NCBI GenBank assembly: GCA_024641125.1
Contig: JAHEDQ010000002.1
Location: 22,475 to 56,880 of the forward strand
Direction of reading: 5' to 3'
Length of the DNA stretch: 34,406 nucleotides
Origin: Candidatus Competibacteraceae bacterium
Lineage (GTDB): Bacteria > Pseudomonadota > Gammaproteobacteria > Competibacterales > JAHEDQ01
The notes below the pieces were generated by a model that did not search any database, was not told the origin of the DNA, and worked only from the letters and a program-made list of their open reading frames with translations. A program made the translations under genes and the position numbers. This document shows positions 1 to 9,666 of this stretch, in pieces; the stretch's first letter is position 1; each line of letters starts with the position of its first letter.

Positions 1-830
1 AGACTGCGCAACGCCTCGGTCAGATTCAGTTCCCGTCGATCAAACTCGCGAAACTGCTCATAGCCATCGATCAGCGTACCCAGTTGCCGGGTCTGATTAC
101 CCCGGTCCCCGGCCAACAGCATCCAGAGATCCTGTACCGCTGGACCGTTAAAGCTGTCGTCCAGATCGACAAAATGCGGGCCGGACTCAGTCCAGAGAAT
201 GTTCCCGGGATGGCAGTCACCGTGAGTTCGCAGCGAGTGTAGTCGACCGGCTGCATCGAAGCGCGCCTGAACCCGGAGCATGACATCCTGGGCGACACCT
301 TCGTACACCGGACCCAGTTCGGGCGGCATCCGGTCCAGCGACAAGAGATGTGAAATGGCGTCCTCTCCCAGCGCAATCGGATCAAAGCTCGGTCGGTGCT
401 GGTAGCGGCTCAAGGCGCCGATGTTGTGGATACGGGCCAGCAGGCGGCCCATGGTCTCAAGCGTGTCATCCAGATCAAGTTCGGGCGCCCGCCCACCCAC
501 CCGCGGATAGATGGCAAAACGAAACCCCTGATGCACCCGAAGGGTATTGCCAAGTTCGTCGGGCAGAGGCGGCACCACCGGGATTTCCTCGCCGGCCAGC
601 TCCACGCTGAAGGCATGTTCCTCCGAAATCGCCGCGTCGGACCACCGCTCCGGCCGGTAGAATTTCGCCACCACCGGCGTGTGGTCCTCTACGCCAACCT
701 GATAAACCCGATTTTCGTAACTGTTTAACGCCAGTAACCGCCCGTCACAGGGCAACCCGCTGGCCTCAACGGCATCCAGGACCGTCTCCGGCCCCAGCGC
801 ATAAAAATCTCCGGTATCGCCTGATTTCAC
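1..830 (-). CDS. srkA: SrkA/YihE (RdoA)-type stress response serine/threonine kinase, 3'-truncated by window edge
   Basis: Cytoplasmic kinase of the aminoglycoside-phosphotransferase-like fold; in enterobacteria SrkA protects cells under envelope and oxidative stress. Read on the minus strand from a GTG at 830, about 276 codons are present and the frame is still open at base 1, so roughly the last 50 residues of a ~325-aa family member are missing. The catalytic loop HGDCHPGN lies at residues 203-210 and the metal-binding DLDD at 222-225, followed by the family signature NGPAVQDLWMLLAGDRGN. The GTG is the first plausible start before the conserved N-terminal part; no strong ribosome-binding site precedes it. 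It is divergent from cti across a 231-bp gap. Family assignment is firm; the exact start is not. Confidence 0.88.
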   Translation of the reverse strand, partial: MKSGDTGDFYALGPETVLDAVEASGLPCDGRLLALNSYENRVYQVGVEDHTPVVAKFYRPERWSDAAISEEHAFSVELAGEEIPVVPPLPDELGNTLRVHQGFRFAIYPRVGGRAPELDLDDTLETMGRLLARIHNIGALSRYQHRPSFDPIALGEDAISHLLSLDRMPPELGPVYEGVAQDVMLRVQARFDAAGRLHSLRTHGDCHPGNILWTESGPHFVDLDDSFNGPAVQDLWMLLAGDRGNQTRQLGTLIDGYEQFREFDRRELNLTEALRS

Positions 831-1061
831 CCGTCGGCGCTCGCTAGCTACTCAGAACCAGCTCGGAGTCTAACGGGTTTCCCCGTCGAGCGAAGGCCGG
901 CAGTGCCGGTCGCCAGTGGTCCTCGGCGCCATCCAAGGGGATTGATGCACCCTTCGATCGAGACACGGCGACGCTTGACCTTCCTATACGACCTGGATTG
1001 TCGTGCATCCAAACGCAGGCTACCCTGCCAAAAAAGCAGTACACCTGTGAGGCATCAGCAT

Positions 1062-3461
1062 ATGTTCCGACGCGAAACCACGCCGATCCAATGGGCCAGC
1101 GTCATCCAGGCGCTGATTCTGACCGTGGTTGCCTCCGACACCGTCATAGCAGACACCGGCGACGCCGCCGCCTCTCCCCCACCATCGACGCATTCGAGCG
1201 GCTATACCGTAGATTATGTGAGCCAAGTCCAGCCCATTTTCAATCGACGATGCATTGCCTGTCACGGCTGCCTTGGTTCCCCCTGCAACGTAAAGCTGGA
1301 TTCATTTCCAGGTGTCGAGCGCGGCGGATTTGAGCAAAACCCATATGCGGCACACCTCGGTCTGGGCGTGCGCACGGATATGGAGGCGGCCAACTCCACC
1401 GCAGAATGGCGGGAGCGTGGCTTCTATCCCATCGTTGCCAGGCAAGGCGCGGGAGACGCAAATCTTCAGGCTTCGTTACTGTTTCGAATGATCGACGCCG
1501 GCCGCCGCCACAACCTTCCAGGGTTCTCCCGTGAAGCCTTGGATGCGTTCCGGCAGGGGCGTTTCGCCGCGGTCTGTCCATCAACGCCGGAGGCGCTCAG
1601 CAGCCGGCTCTCGGAACATCCGGCGCTCGGCATGCCCTATGGCCTGCCGGCCATAGGGGAAAAGGACTTCGCCATCCTCGAAGCCTGGATCGCCGCCGGC
1701 GCGCCAGGCCCCAGCGCCGAGCAGTTACAGCAGGCGCGGAACGTCTCTGGCCCCAAGGCCGTGGCTGCATGGGAAGCTTTTTTCAACAGCCCTGACAAGC
1801 GCCAACAGCTGGTTGCCCGCTACATATTCGAGCACGTCTTTCTTGCCACCATCACACTCGAGGAAAGTCCCGGTGATCGCTTTCGCCTGGTCCGCTCGGC
1901 TACGGCGCCACCCGAACTGGTCATGGGCAACGACGGGACCGCAACCCGGGAAATTGGGCCGCTCGAGGTCATCGCCACCGACCTTCCCTATGACGACCCC
2001 TACACCTATGCCGGAGTGAAGCGCTTCTGGTATCGCCTGGAGAAGATCACCGAACCACCGATGCAGAAAAATCTTTGGCTCTGGCGACTGAGGCTCGACG
2101 ATATCGAGCATCTCGCCGAGCTATTCCTGTCCCGGGAGTGGGCGCCGGACGCCGATCTGAACCCACCATGGGGCATCGGAAATCCGTTTCGCGTATTCGC
2201 CGCGATCCCGGCCGAGGCACGCTATCGGTTTCTGCTGGAGAACTCGGAAGTCATCGTCGGCGGCATTACCTACGGCCCGGTCTGCAACGGACAGATCGCA
2301 ACCTACGCTGTCAAGGACCAGTTCTGGGTTTTTTTTCTGGATCCGGCGCACGATGCCTCGGTGCAGAATCCAAAACTGGGACTGGATACCTGGGACGTAT
2401 TCATGAACCGATCACCCATCGGCAACGCTGAGTATGTCAAAGCATACGCCGCCGCCCAGGCACGCTTGACCCCGGAGGGTTGGTCGCTGGACGCGCTTTG
2501 GGACGGCGGCGGTGAAAACCCCAACGCCTGGCTGACGATATTGCGGCACGAAACCAACGTGTCCGTGACCCAAGGCGGACGCGGCGGAATACCTCGAACG
2601 TACTGGCTGATAAGCTACAGCGGTTTAGAGCGTATGTATTATGACACCGTGGCCAGCTTCAAATACTGGGGCAGCGACGGCCATAAACTGGAAACCCTGC
2701 TGTTTTTCAATTTTCTGCGCCAGGAGTTCGAGGACAACTTCCTGAAGCTGCTTCCAGCGCACCGGCGCGAGGCCGTTCGCGAGCAATGGACCCAGGGCGT
2801 GGGCAGTATCGGACTGATGGTGGTTCCATTCGCCGGGGACAAGCAACCAACCCAGGTTCAGCTCGACGACGCCGACCCGATACTGGACCTGGTTTCAAAA
2901 ATCCGACGGCACCTGGGTCCGCCTATCAGCGGTGGGCCGGACCGACTGAATCCGCAAGCCAAACCCGTCATTGCCAAAGAGGCCCCGATCCGCGACTTTG
3001 ATGCGTGGGAGACCGCGATCTCCACCTTGACCGCGGTCAAGGGCTATACCTTTGTGCGTCATCTACCCAGTGTCATCCTGCTGCGCCTGAAAAAAAATAC
3101 GAGATACCGGGTTTATTCGCTGGTGGCCAACCGGGTGTACAAATCACAGTACACCCTGTTGTTTCAGAACGGTCAGGCATTGCCGGCCGAGGATACGGTC
3201 AGTGTCTACCGCGGCGTCGTGAACGGTTATCCAAACCTGTTCGTCGATTTGGATCTGGTCGACGCGAAGCACTTTCTGGCAGATTTGCGTGCGGTCGAGA
3301 CGGAAAGCGATTGGACTCGAGTGGCCTTGAAATATGGTGTTCTGCGTAACAGCCAACGCTTCTGGCCGCTTTATGACTGGTTCAACGACTGGAACTTCAG
3401 CACAATGGGTTCTGCTGCGGGCTGGCTGGACCTCAGCTACTACGACGCACCGGAGATTTGA
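1062..3461 (+). CDS. cti: Fatty acid cis/trans isomerase, periplasmic c-type cytochrome (Cti)
   Basis: Cti converts cis-unsaturated fatty acids of membrane phospholipids to the trans form without a double-bond shift, stiffening the membrane under solvent, heat or toxic stress. The 799-aa product starts with a signal peptide (residues ~1-30, hydrophobic core WASVIQALILTVVA) and carries one haem-c motif, CIACH at residues 64-68, as expected for this haem-dependent periplasmic enzyme. Length matches the family. The reading frame is open further upstream to 903, but I chose the ATG at 1062: it is preceded by a GAGG at good spacing and gives a proper export signal, while the upstream extension is basic and unlike the family. 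Regulation is not visible; a stress kinase and an efflux pump nearby suggest an envelope-stress neighbourhood, which is inference only. Confidence 0.9.
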   Translation: MFRRETTPIQWASVIQALILTVVASDTVIADTGDAAASPPPSTHSSGYTVDYVSQVQPIFNRRCIACHGCLGSPCNVKLDSFPGVERGGFEQNPYAAHLGLGVRTDMEAANSTAEWRERGFYPIVARQGAGDANLQASLLFRMIDAGRRHNLPGFSREALDAFRQGRFAAVCPSTPEALSSRLSEHPALGMPYGLPAIGEKDFAILEAWIAAGAPGPSAEQLQQARNVSGPKAVAAWEAFFNSPDKRQQLVARYIFEHVFLATITLEESPGDRFRLVRSATAPPELVMGNDGTATREIGPLEVIATDLPYDDPYTYAGVKRFWYRLEKITEPPMQKNLWLWRLRLDDIEHLAELFLSREWAPDADLNPPWGIGNPFRVFAAIPAEARYRFLLENSEVIVGGITYGPVCNGQIATYAVKDQFWVFFLDPAHDASVQNPKLGLDTWDVFMNRSPIGNAEYVKAYAAAQARLTPEGWSLDALWDGGGENPNAWLTILRHETNVSVTQGGRGGIPRTYWLISYSGLERMYYDTVASFKYWGSDGHKLETLLFFNFLRQEFEDNFLKLLPAHRREAVREQWTQGVGSIGLMVVPFAGDKQPTQVQLDDADPILDLVSKIRRHLGPPISGGPDRLNPQAKPVIAKEAPIRDFDAWETAISTLTAVKGYTFVRHLPSVILLRLKKNTRYRVYSLVANRVYKSQYTLLFQNGQALPAEDTVSVYRGVVNGYPNLFVDLDLVDAKHFLADLRAVETESDWTRVALKYGVLRNSQRFWPLYDWFNDWNFSTMGSAAGWLDLSYYDAPEI

Positions 3462-3614
3462 GCCGACCGCCGCCCGCAACAGAATGCCCGTTTCATGTCA
3501 TTTCCATCAGTTGAAACGACGAATCATCATCCCAGAAGCTAGGGAGGGCCTTGTATCTCTGGGGCATACTCCAGGGTCCGCACTGCGGATTGTTCCAGAG
3601 TCGGTGCACTGGCA

Positions 3615-5009
3615 ATGAATTTTCCGGCAGCGAAGAATCTGCGGCAGTTTCTGATGGCGGCTCTGGTATTTATCAGTGCCCTGGGTGCACTGGAAGTGCT
3701 GATCCGTTACCGTGAGACGCAAATCGAACGGACGCTGAGAGCCCAGGCTACCCAGTATCTCAGCGCAGTAAGAGCAAGAATCGAAGGCACCTTCAATTCC
3801 AGTATCTATCTGACCAACGCCCTCAACGCACTGGTTGCAAGCCAGGGACACCTGGACTGGGCGGATTTCGATTCGGTGGCCTTGGCCCTGACCTTGAACA
3901 GCCATCACATTCGCAATGTGGCACTCGCCGAAGGCTATGTCATCACCCGAGTTTATCCCAGAGACGGCAACGAGCATGCCCTGGGATTCGATTTTCGGAC
4001 AAACGCGACCCAGTGGCCCGCAGTGAGAGAGGCCATCGAGAAAGAGCAGACACAGGTGGCGGGGCCGCTTGACCTGATTCAAGGCGGCGTGGGCGTAATC
4101 ACCCGGACGCCCATCTACGTTCCCGACCCGAAACAACCCGGCGAGCGTGTTTACTGGGGTCTATCCAGTGTCGTGATCGACTTCAACACCATCTTGGAGG
4201 AAGCCGGGCTACCGGACCCCGAGTCGAACTACCGTATCGCTATTCGAGGCAGGGATGGTCTGGGGGCTGAAGGCAGAGTGTTCTGGGGCGAGCCGGAGTT
4301 GTTTCAGGCAAAGCCCGTGACCATGTCCGTGAGTTTTCCCAACGGCAGCTGGCAACTGGCGGCCGCGCCAAAAGGAAAGCTTTATCAACACAACGACGCA
4401 ATCGTGATTCGCACCGGCGCAACCCTCATCGCCCTGCTCCTGGGCGCGCTTACTCTGGTCATGATCCGGGACAGTCGCAGGCTTCGCCACATGGCACTGC
4501 ATGACCCGCTCACCGGACTTCCAAACCGGCTCCTCCTGGAGCGCCAACTGACTCAGACCATTGCCCATGCGCGGCGCCATCAACGTCTGTTCGCGCTGGC
4601 CGTTCTGGACCTGAACGGTTTCAAGCCGGTGAACGATACCTACGGCCATCTCGCGGGTGATTTCGTGCTCACCGAAACCGCCCGGAGAATACAGAAACGC
4701 ATTCGTCAGGAAGATACCCTGGCGCGCACAGGTGGGGACGAATTCACCCTGTTGTTGACCGAAATCAACGAGCCGACGGATGCGGTCAGCGTCGCCAAGA
4801 CGCTGGCCTCAGCCATCCGCCAGCCGTTCAATTGGGAAGGAGCGCAGATCACCCTGGCGGTGAGCGTCGGCATCGCCATCTATCCGGATCACGGGGATGA
4901 CCTGAACGGACTGTTCCAACACGCCGACCTGGCCATGTATCAGGCAAAAGACGCGGCCAACAGCGATTGGGCCATCGCCGAGCCCGATCCCGGCAGGATC
5001 GATTCCTGA
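3615..5009 (+). CDS. Membrane diguanylate cyclase with periplasmic CHASE-type sensor domain
   Basis: Makes cyclic di-GMP from two GTP. The 464-aa protein has a transmembrane segment at ~10-30, an extracytoplasmic CHASE-like sensor region at ~45-195 and continuing to ~255, a second membrane span at ~263-284, then a GGDEF domain from ~295. The active-site motif GGDEF is intact at 373-377. An inhibitory I-site RxxD (RQED, 364-367) sits exactly five residues before it, so product inhibition is expected. No EAL domain is present. The start ATG at 3615 gives the N-terminal anchor, but its ribosome-binding site is weak. The gene is alone between cti and a convergent RND operon. The signal sensed by the CHASE domain cannot be told from sequence. 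Confidence 0.9.
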   Translation: MNFPAAKNLRQFLMAALVFISALGALEVLIRYRETQIERTLRAQATQYLSAVRARIEGTFNSSIYLTNALNALVASQGHLDWADFDSVALALTLNSHHIRNVALAEGYVITRVYPRDGNEHALGFDFRTNATQWPAVREAIEKEQTQVAGPLDLIQGGVGVITRTPIYVPDPKQPGERVYWGLSSVVIDFNTILEEAGLPDPESNYRIAIRGRDGLGAEGRVFWGEPELFQAKPVTMSVSFPNGSWQLAAAPKGKLYQHNDAIVIRTGATLIALLLGALTLVMIRDSRRLRHMALHDPLTGLPNRLLLERQLTQTIAHARRHQRLFALAVLDLNGFKPVNDTYGHLAGDFVLTETARRIQKRIRQEDTLARTGGDEFTLLLTEINEPTDAVSVAKTLASAIRQPFNWEGAQITLAVSVGIAIYPDHGDDLNGLFQHADLAMYQAKDAANSDWAIAEPDPGRIDS

Positions 5010-5026
5010 ATTCCGGCAAAGTGTTC

Positions 5027-5046
5027 CGACCGACGGTGATCGGTCG
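5027..5046. terminator. Hairpin between convergent genes
   Basis: A 7-bp perfect inverted repeat (CGACCGA / TCGGTCG, 6-nt loop) lies in the 45-bp gap between the ends of the diguanylate cyclase gene and the RND permease gene. There is no clear T-run on either side, so a terminator role is only suggested by position. Confidence 0.3.
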
Positions 5047-5054
5047 ATGCTTCG

Positions 5055-8000
5055 CTACCGGGAATCCGGCTCGAGTACTCGACGCCGGGCCGCGTAGTAC
5101 ATCACCGGGATGACCAGCAGGGTCAGAACCGTAGACACCAGGATGCCGAATATCAGCGATACCGCGAGGCCACTGAAGATGGGGTCGTCGAGGATAAAGA
5201 ACGCCCCCAGCATGGCCGCCAGCCCGGTGAGTACGATGGGCTTGGCGCGGACCGCGCCGGAACGTATCACCGCCTCCTGAAACGGTATGCCCTCGTCGAC
5301 CTGTTGATTGATGAAATCCACCAGCAGTATCGAGTTTCGCACGATGATGCCGGCCAGGGCGATCATTCCGATCATGGAAGTGGCGGTGAACTGGGCTCCG
5401 ATGAGTGCATGCCCCGGCATCACACCGATGATGGTCATGGGGATCGGCGCCATGATGATCAACGGCACCAGGTAGGATTTGAACTGCGCGACCACCAGCA
5501 GGTAGATCAGCACCAGGCCCACAGAGTAGGCGATGCCCATGTCGCGGAATGTGTCATAGGTAATCTGCCACTCGCCGTCCCACTTCATGCTGTAGGTGTA
5601 GGGATTGTCGGGTTGACTGATCAAGTACTGATCGATCGGGCCATCTCCTTCCATATCGATCTCATCCAGGGCGCCCGCAATCTCATACATGCCGTACAAC
5701 GGGCTGTCCAGGTCTCCGGCCATGTCCGCCGTGACGAACACAACCGGGAGCAGATCCTTGTGATAGATGGCATTTTCGCGGGGTTTGAACTCGGCCTCCG
5801 CTATTTCGACCAATGGGATCAGGGCCCCACTGGCACTGGGCAGCTGCAGGGCGTGGAACGCATTGAGATCGGCTTTGTCGGCGGCTGAAAACTCAAGCCG
5901 AATCGGAATCGGGTACTTGACGTTCGCCCCGTGCAGGTAGCCCACGTCGTCGCCCCTCAGGGCGGTGGACACCGCCTGAGCGACACTGTGCTGGGACACC
6001 CCCAACTCGGATGCCCGTTGGCGGTCTACCTTGACTACGATCCGGCGTGAAGGTGTTTCCACCGAATCATCCACGTCAACGATATCCGCAGTGCCCTCGA
6101 AAACAGCGCGTACGGAACGCGCCACCCGGATCTGACCCTGGTAATCCAGGCCGTAGATCTCCGCCACCAGCGGTGACATGACCGGGGGACCCGGCGGCAC
6201 CTCCACCACCTTCACGCTTGCGTTCAGCCGCCGGGCGATGGGCTGAAGCGCGTCCCGCACCGCGCGGGCGATTTCGTGACTCTTGCGCTCGCGCAGTTTC
6301 TTGTCCACCAGGTTGACCTGTATGTCACCCACATTCGCGCCCTCACGCAAATAATACTGGCGTAGCAGGCCGTTGAAGTTGATGGGGGCGGCGGTCCCGG
6401 CATAAACCTGATAATCGGTTACTTCTGGCAGTTCTGCGACGCGGGCGGCCAACTCGCTGAGCACCCGGGCCGTATGTTCGACGGTGGTGCCCTCGGGCAT
6501 GTCCACCACGACCTGGAACTCGGACTTGTTGTCGAATGGCAACATCTTCAAGACCACGAGCTGGAAATAGACCAGACTCAGGGATCCGACGATGAGCACC
6601 AGCACCACCACACCCAGCAAAAACCGCATGGGGCTGCCTTTTCGACCGCGGAGAAAGGGGCCAATCAGCGCGCCGAAGAAGCGCTCAAGCTTGGGATTGA
6701 CCGCAGCCGAACTTGCATCATCCCCATGCTTTTCCACCACGTTGCGGATCACTTTGTAAGTCAGCCAGGGGGTCAACACAAAGGCCACAATCAACGAAAT
6801 CAGCATGCCGGCGCTGGCGTTGATGGGTATCGGGCTCATATACGGACCCATCAATCCGCTGACGAAGGCCATGGGCAGCAGGGCGGCGATCACGGTAAAC
6901 GTGGCCAGAATTGTCGGGCCACCCACTTCGTCCACGGCGATGGGAATGGCCTCGCGCAGGGATTTACCGCCCATTTGCACATGCCGGTGGATGTTTTCCA
7001 CCACCACGATGGCATCGTCGACCAGGATGCCGATGGAGAAAATAAGGGCGAAAAGTGACACCCGATTCAGGGTGAAACCCCATGCCCAGGAGGCAAACAG
7101 CGTGATGGTGAGGGTAATGACCACGGCGGCGCCGACGATCAGAGACTCGCGCCATCCCAGCGCCAGCCAGACCAGCAACACCACCGAGGCGGTGGCAAAA
7201 ACAAGCTTCTTGATCAGGGTTTTGGCCTTGTCATCGGCGGTCGCGCCGTAGTCCCGTGTCAGGGTCACCTCAACCCCATCCGGAATGACGATGCCCTTCA
7301 GTTGCTCGACCCGCTTGCTGACCTTGTGGGCGATTTGAACCGCGTTTTCACCGGGCTTCTTGGCAACGGCCACGGTAACCGCCGGAAATTCGCCCCGCGC
7401 GGAAATCCCTTTGACCCCGGCTTCGGGCCCGGTACCCATCCAGACATATTGCTCGGGTTGATCCGGTCCCTGCCGCAGATCGGCCACGTCCTCCAGGTAC
7501 ACGGGCGCGCCGTTGTGCAGACCCACCACAAGCCCACCCGCATCTTCGGGGGTCAGCAAGAAAGTCCCGGCCTGAACCGGTATCTCAGTGTTGTCCCGCA
7601 CAGTCGCTCCGGCGTCGACCGAGCTGTTGGCCGAGCGAAGGGCGTTGCGAAGCTCGCTGATCGAAAGGCCGAATCCCGCCATGCGTTGTGGATCCAGCAG
7701 CACGTGAACCACATGATCCGGCCCGCCTATGGTGTAGATATCCCGGGTGCCCGGTACCCGTTTCAGCTCCGCCTCGATGGCATGCGCCACCTGGGACAGC
7801 TCAAACGCGCCGCGCTCGGGGTCTTCGGTCCATAGGGTAAGGGTCACGATGGGGACGTCGTCGATGCCCTTGGGCTTGATAATGGCCTGTCCCACACCCA
7901 GGTTCGCCGGCAGCCAATCCTGGTTGGAAAACACCTGGTTGTACAGACGTACGATGGCATCGGTTCGGCTCTCGCCCACCTTGTACTGAACCGTGAGCAC

Positions 8001-8291
8001 CGACATGCCGGGTCGCGAGACCGAGTAGATATGATCGATGCCCTCGATCTCCGACAGTACCTGTTCCGCCGGGGTGCTGACCAACTGCTCCACCTCCTCC
8101 GCCGTGGCGCCGGCGAAGGGGATGAACACATTGGCGAAGGTGACGTCGATCTGAGGTTCTTCCTCGCGCGGCGTCACCAGAACCGCGAAAACGCCCATGA
8201 GCAAGCCCACCAGCGCCAGCAAAGGCGTGATTTCCGACACCAGAAAGGTACGCGCGATGGTGCCGGAAACACCCAGTCTGGTTGTGCTCAC
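5055..8291 (-). CDS. RND-family efflux permease (HAE1/AcrB-like)
   Basis: Inner-membrane proton-driven antiporter subunit of a tripartite efflux system. The 1078-aa length is typical for RND permeases. Visible features are the N-terminal membrane span, the two large periplasmic loops, and the TM4 signature GILVDDAIVVVENIHRH, whose paired aspartates are the proton-relay residues and favour the hydrophobe/amphiphile class over the heavy-metal CzcA class. The C-terminal half repeats the twelve-span layout and ends near PVMYYAARRR. It starts at a GTG overlapping the stop of the adaptor gene (GTGA, 4 bp), with GGGAGG just upstream, so the two are translationally coupled. No outer-membrane TolC-like gene lies beside them. 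The substrate cannot be inferred. A palindrome in front of the adaptor gene (9384-9403) suggests the operon is controlled by a dimeric repressor. Confidence 0.92.
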   Translation of the reverse strand: MSTTRLGVSGTIARTFLVSEITPLLALVGLLMGVFAVLVTPREEEPQIDVTFANVFIPFAGATAEEVEQLVSTPAEQVLSEIEGIDHIYSVSRPGMSVLTVQYKVGESRTDAIVRLYNQVFSNQDWLPANLGVGQAIIKPKGIDDVPIVTLTLWTEDPERGAFELSQVAHAIEAELKRVPGTRDIYTIGGPDHVVHVLLDPQRMAGFGLSISELRNALRSANSSVDAGATVRDNTEIPVQAGTFLLTPEDAGGLVVGLHNGAPVYLEDVADLRQGPDQPEQYVWMGTGPEAGVKGISARGEFPAVTVAVAKKPGENAVQIAHKVSKRVEQLKGIVIPDGVEVTLTRDYGATADDKAKTLIKKLVFATASVVLLVWLALGWRESLIVGAAVVITLTITLFASWAWGFTLNRVSLFALIFSIGILVDDAIVVVENIHRHVQMGGKSLREAIPIAVDEVGGPTILATFTVIAALLPMAFVSGLMGPYMSPIPINASAGMLISLIVAFVLTPWLTYKVIRNVVEKHGDDASSAAVNPKLERFFGALIGPFLRGRKGSPMRFLLGVVVLVLIVGSLSLVYFQLVVLKMLPFDNKSEFQVVVDMPEGTTVEHTARVLSELAARVAELPEVTDYQVYAGTAAPINFNGLLRQYYLREGANVGDIQVNLVDKKLRERKSHEIARAVRDALQPIARRLNASVKVVEVPPGPPVMSPLVAEIYGLDYQGQIRVARSVRAVFEGTADIVDVDDSVETPSRRIVVKVDRQRASELGVSQHSVAQAVSTALRGDDVGYLHGANVKYPIPIRLEFSAADKADLNAFHALQLPSASGALIPLVEIAEAEFKPRENAIYHKDLLPVVFVTADMAGDLDSPLYGMYEIAGALDEIDMEGDGPIDQYLISQPDNPYTYSMKWDGEWQITYDTFRDMGIAYSVGLVLIYLLVVAQFKSYLVPLIIMAPIPMTIIGVMPGHALIGAQFTATSMIGMIALAGIIVRNSILLVDFINQQVDEGIPFQEAVIRSGAVRAKPIVLTGLAAMLGAFFILDDPIFSGLAVSLIFGILVSTVLTLLVIPVMYYAARRRVLEPDSR

Positions 8292-9346
8292 GGCGCCGCC
8301 TCCCGCTGCGCTTTGAGCGCGATACCCGCCTGAATCGGGTCCAGCGCAACCCGCTCGCCCGCCTGAAGTCCAGCCAGCACCTCGATGGATTCGCCGCCGG
8401 TGCGGCCGACCCGCACCTGCCGTAACGCAATTCGGCCAGCATCCTCCACCACATACACACCGGTCACCTCGCTGCGCCGGACAACCGCCGCTTTGGGCAC
8501 CAGCATCCGCTGGTCCTCGCCGACCACGAAGCCGATCTTGGCGAACATGCCGGGAAAGACACCCGGCACACCGGCCGGCAGATACGCCCGCACCTTGAAC
8601 GTGCCACTTTGCGGGTCGGCATAGGGAAAGATCGTCAACTCAAGTGCCAAGGTACCCCCAGGCTCGTCGGGATCGATCCATACCCTTGCCTGGTCATGCA
8701 GCCGCACCGATTCAATCAGCCGTTGCGGCACATCGGCAAGGATGCGCAGATCTTCCAGGGACACCCCGCTCAGGAGAGATTGGCCGGGCTGTACAGCTTC
8801 GCCCAACTGCACATGACGTCCCAGGACGATGCCGCTGTAGGGCGCCCTGACCAAGGTGTACGCCAACTGCTGCTCGGTCCGGTCCAAAACGGCTGTTGCC
8901 GCCTCCAACCGGGCCTGAGCGGATTTCAGCTCGGCCTGTGCCGCATCCAGAGCGGATTTCGCCACCAGACCCCGTTCGAAAACCTGCTGAATCCGGCTGA
9001 ACTCGGCCTGCGCCTGCTCTAGACGTGCCCTCGCTTCGGCCCGATTGGCCTCGGCCTGCTCCATGGCCGCACGCTGCTCCCCGTCCACCAGGCGGACGAT
9101 GACCGACCCCTTCTCCACGTAGTCGTTTACGTCAAACAGGATTTCCTGAACCCGGCCCGCGGTTTGGGCCGAGACCGTGCTCTGATTCACCGCCTCCACA
9201 ACGCCGTCGGCAACGAACTCACGCACCACCGTCCGATAATCGACAGTAGCCGTTTCCAGCACCGGCTGCGCCACGGCCCCGTGTGCCACAGACCAGAGCA
9301 GCGCTGCGCTCACGGACCGCACTACAACGCGCTTACATCGCCTCAT
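8288..9346 (-). CDS. Periplasmic adaptor (HlyD/MFP family) of the RND efflux system
   Basis: Membrane-fusion subunit that links the RND permease to an outer-membrane channel. The 352-aa product begins with a basic N-terminus and signal sequence (residues ~1-26, ending VAHGAVA). A lipoyl/barrel-sandwich half-motif follows (TAGRVQEILFDVNDYVEKG), then an Ala/Glu/Gln-rich coiled-coil hairpin at ~85-165, the second lipoyl half (VRAPYSGIVLGRHVQLGEAV), and the beta-barrel and membrane-proximal domains. I chose the ATG at 9346, preceded by TTGGAG at 7 nt, rather than a TTG four codons earlier. The gene is first in a two-gene operon with the permease. The palindrome at 9384-9403 lies 38 bp before the start and is a likely operator. 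Confidence 0.92.
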   Translation of the reverse strand: MRRCKRVVVRSVSAALLWSVAHGAVAQPVLETATVDYRTVVREFVADGVVEAVNQSTVSAQTAGRVQEILFDVNDYVEKGSVIVRLVDGEQRAAMEQAEANRAEARARLEQAQAEFSRIQQVFERGLVAKSALDAAQAELKSAQARLEAATAVLDRTEQQLAYTLVRAPYSGIVLGRHVQLGEAVQPGQSLLSGVSLEDLRILADVPQRLIESVRLHDQARVWIDPDEPGGTLALELTIFPYADPQSGTFKVRAYLPAGVPGVFPGMFAKIGFVVGEDQRMLVPKAAVVRRSEVTGVYVVEDAGRIALRQVRVGRTGGESIEVLAGLQAGERVALDPIQAGIALKAQREAAP

Positions 9347-9383
9347 GGGCCACTCCAATCAGTTGTGCGCTCGACTTTGGAAA

Positions 9384-9403
9384 ATATTAGTCAATTCTAA
9401 TAT
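9384..9403. promoter_or_regulatory. Palindromic operator candidate upstream of the RND operon
   Basis: Perfect inverted repeat with 7-bp arms, ATATTAG and CTAATAT, separated by 6 bp. It lies just upstream of the adaptor gene start in an AT-rich patch of otherwise GC-rich DNA. The same core (ATTAG, 6 bp, CTAAT) occurs at 13434-13449, and a close relative at 12265-12290. The size and symmetry fit a dimeric winged-helix repressor; which family is inference. Confidence 0.6.
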
Positions 9404-9666
9404 GCCTATACCCGCACCGGCAAACCTGGGTAGATAAGTGGCGCTGAATCCGACGGACAGTTCGTTCATAAAACAAACCTCGGGGCGTTACCGCTCAAGG
9501 GCAGCGACGGAGTCAATGTGCAACGGCCGGGGGACGGTGCATCGGCCTGCGGGCGATCGGCAGACTCGGCCGGAGCCCAGGGCACATGCCCCAACCGCCG
9601 GACCGGCGCGGAGACTCCATGTGAGGGACGGCTGTCGGTGTAGACCCCTGTTACCCCCGAATCGGG
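9404..9666. other. Non-coding gap between the RND operon and the aldo/keto reductase-like gene
   Basis: With the operator just before it, this makes up about 320 bp without a convincing gene. An open frame of 81 codons exists on the plus strand at 9438-9683, but it is Arg/Pro-rich, resembles no family and runs into the end of the neighbouring gene. A weak CCCGA/TCGGG hairpin near 9650-9660 could mark the 3' end of the reductase transcript. Nothing else stands out. Confidence 0.5.

Noticed and set aside
903-1061. Open frame extending the cti coding region upstream by 53 codons
   Set aside because: The extension is basic, has no signal-like segment and no ribosome-binding site. The ATG at 1062 gives a proper signal peptide and the family start.
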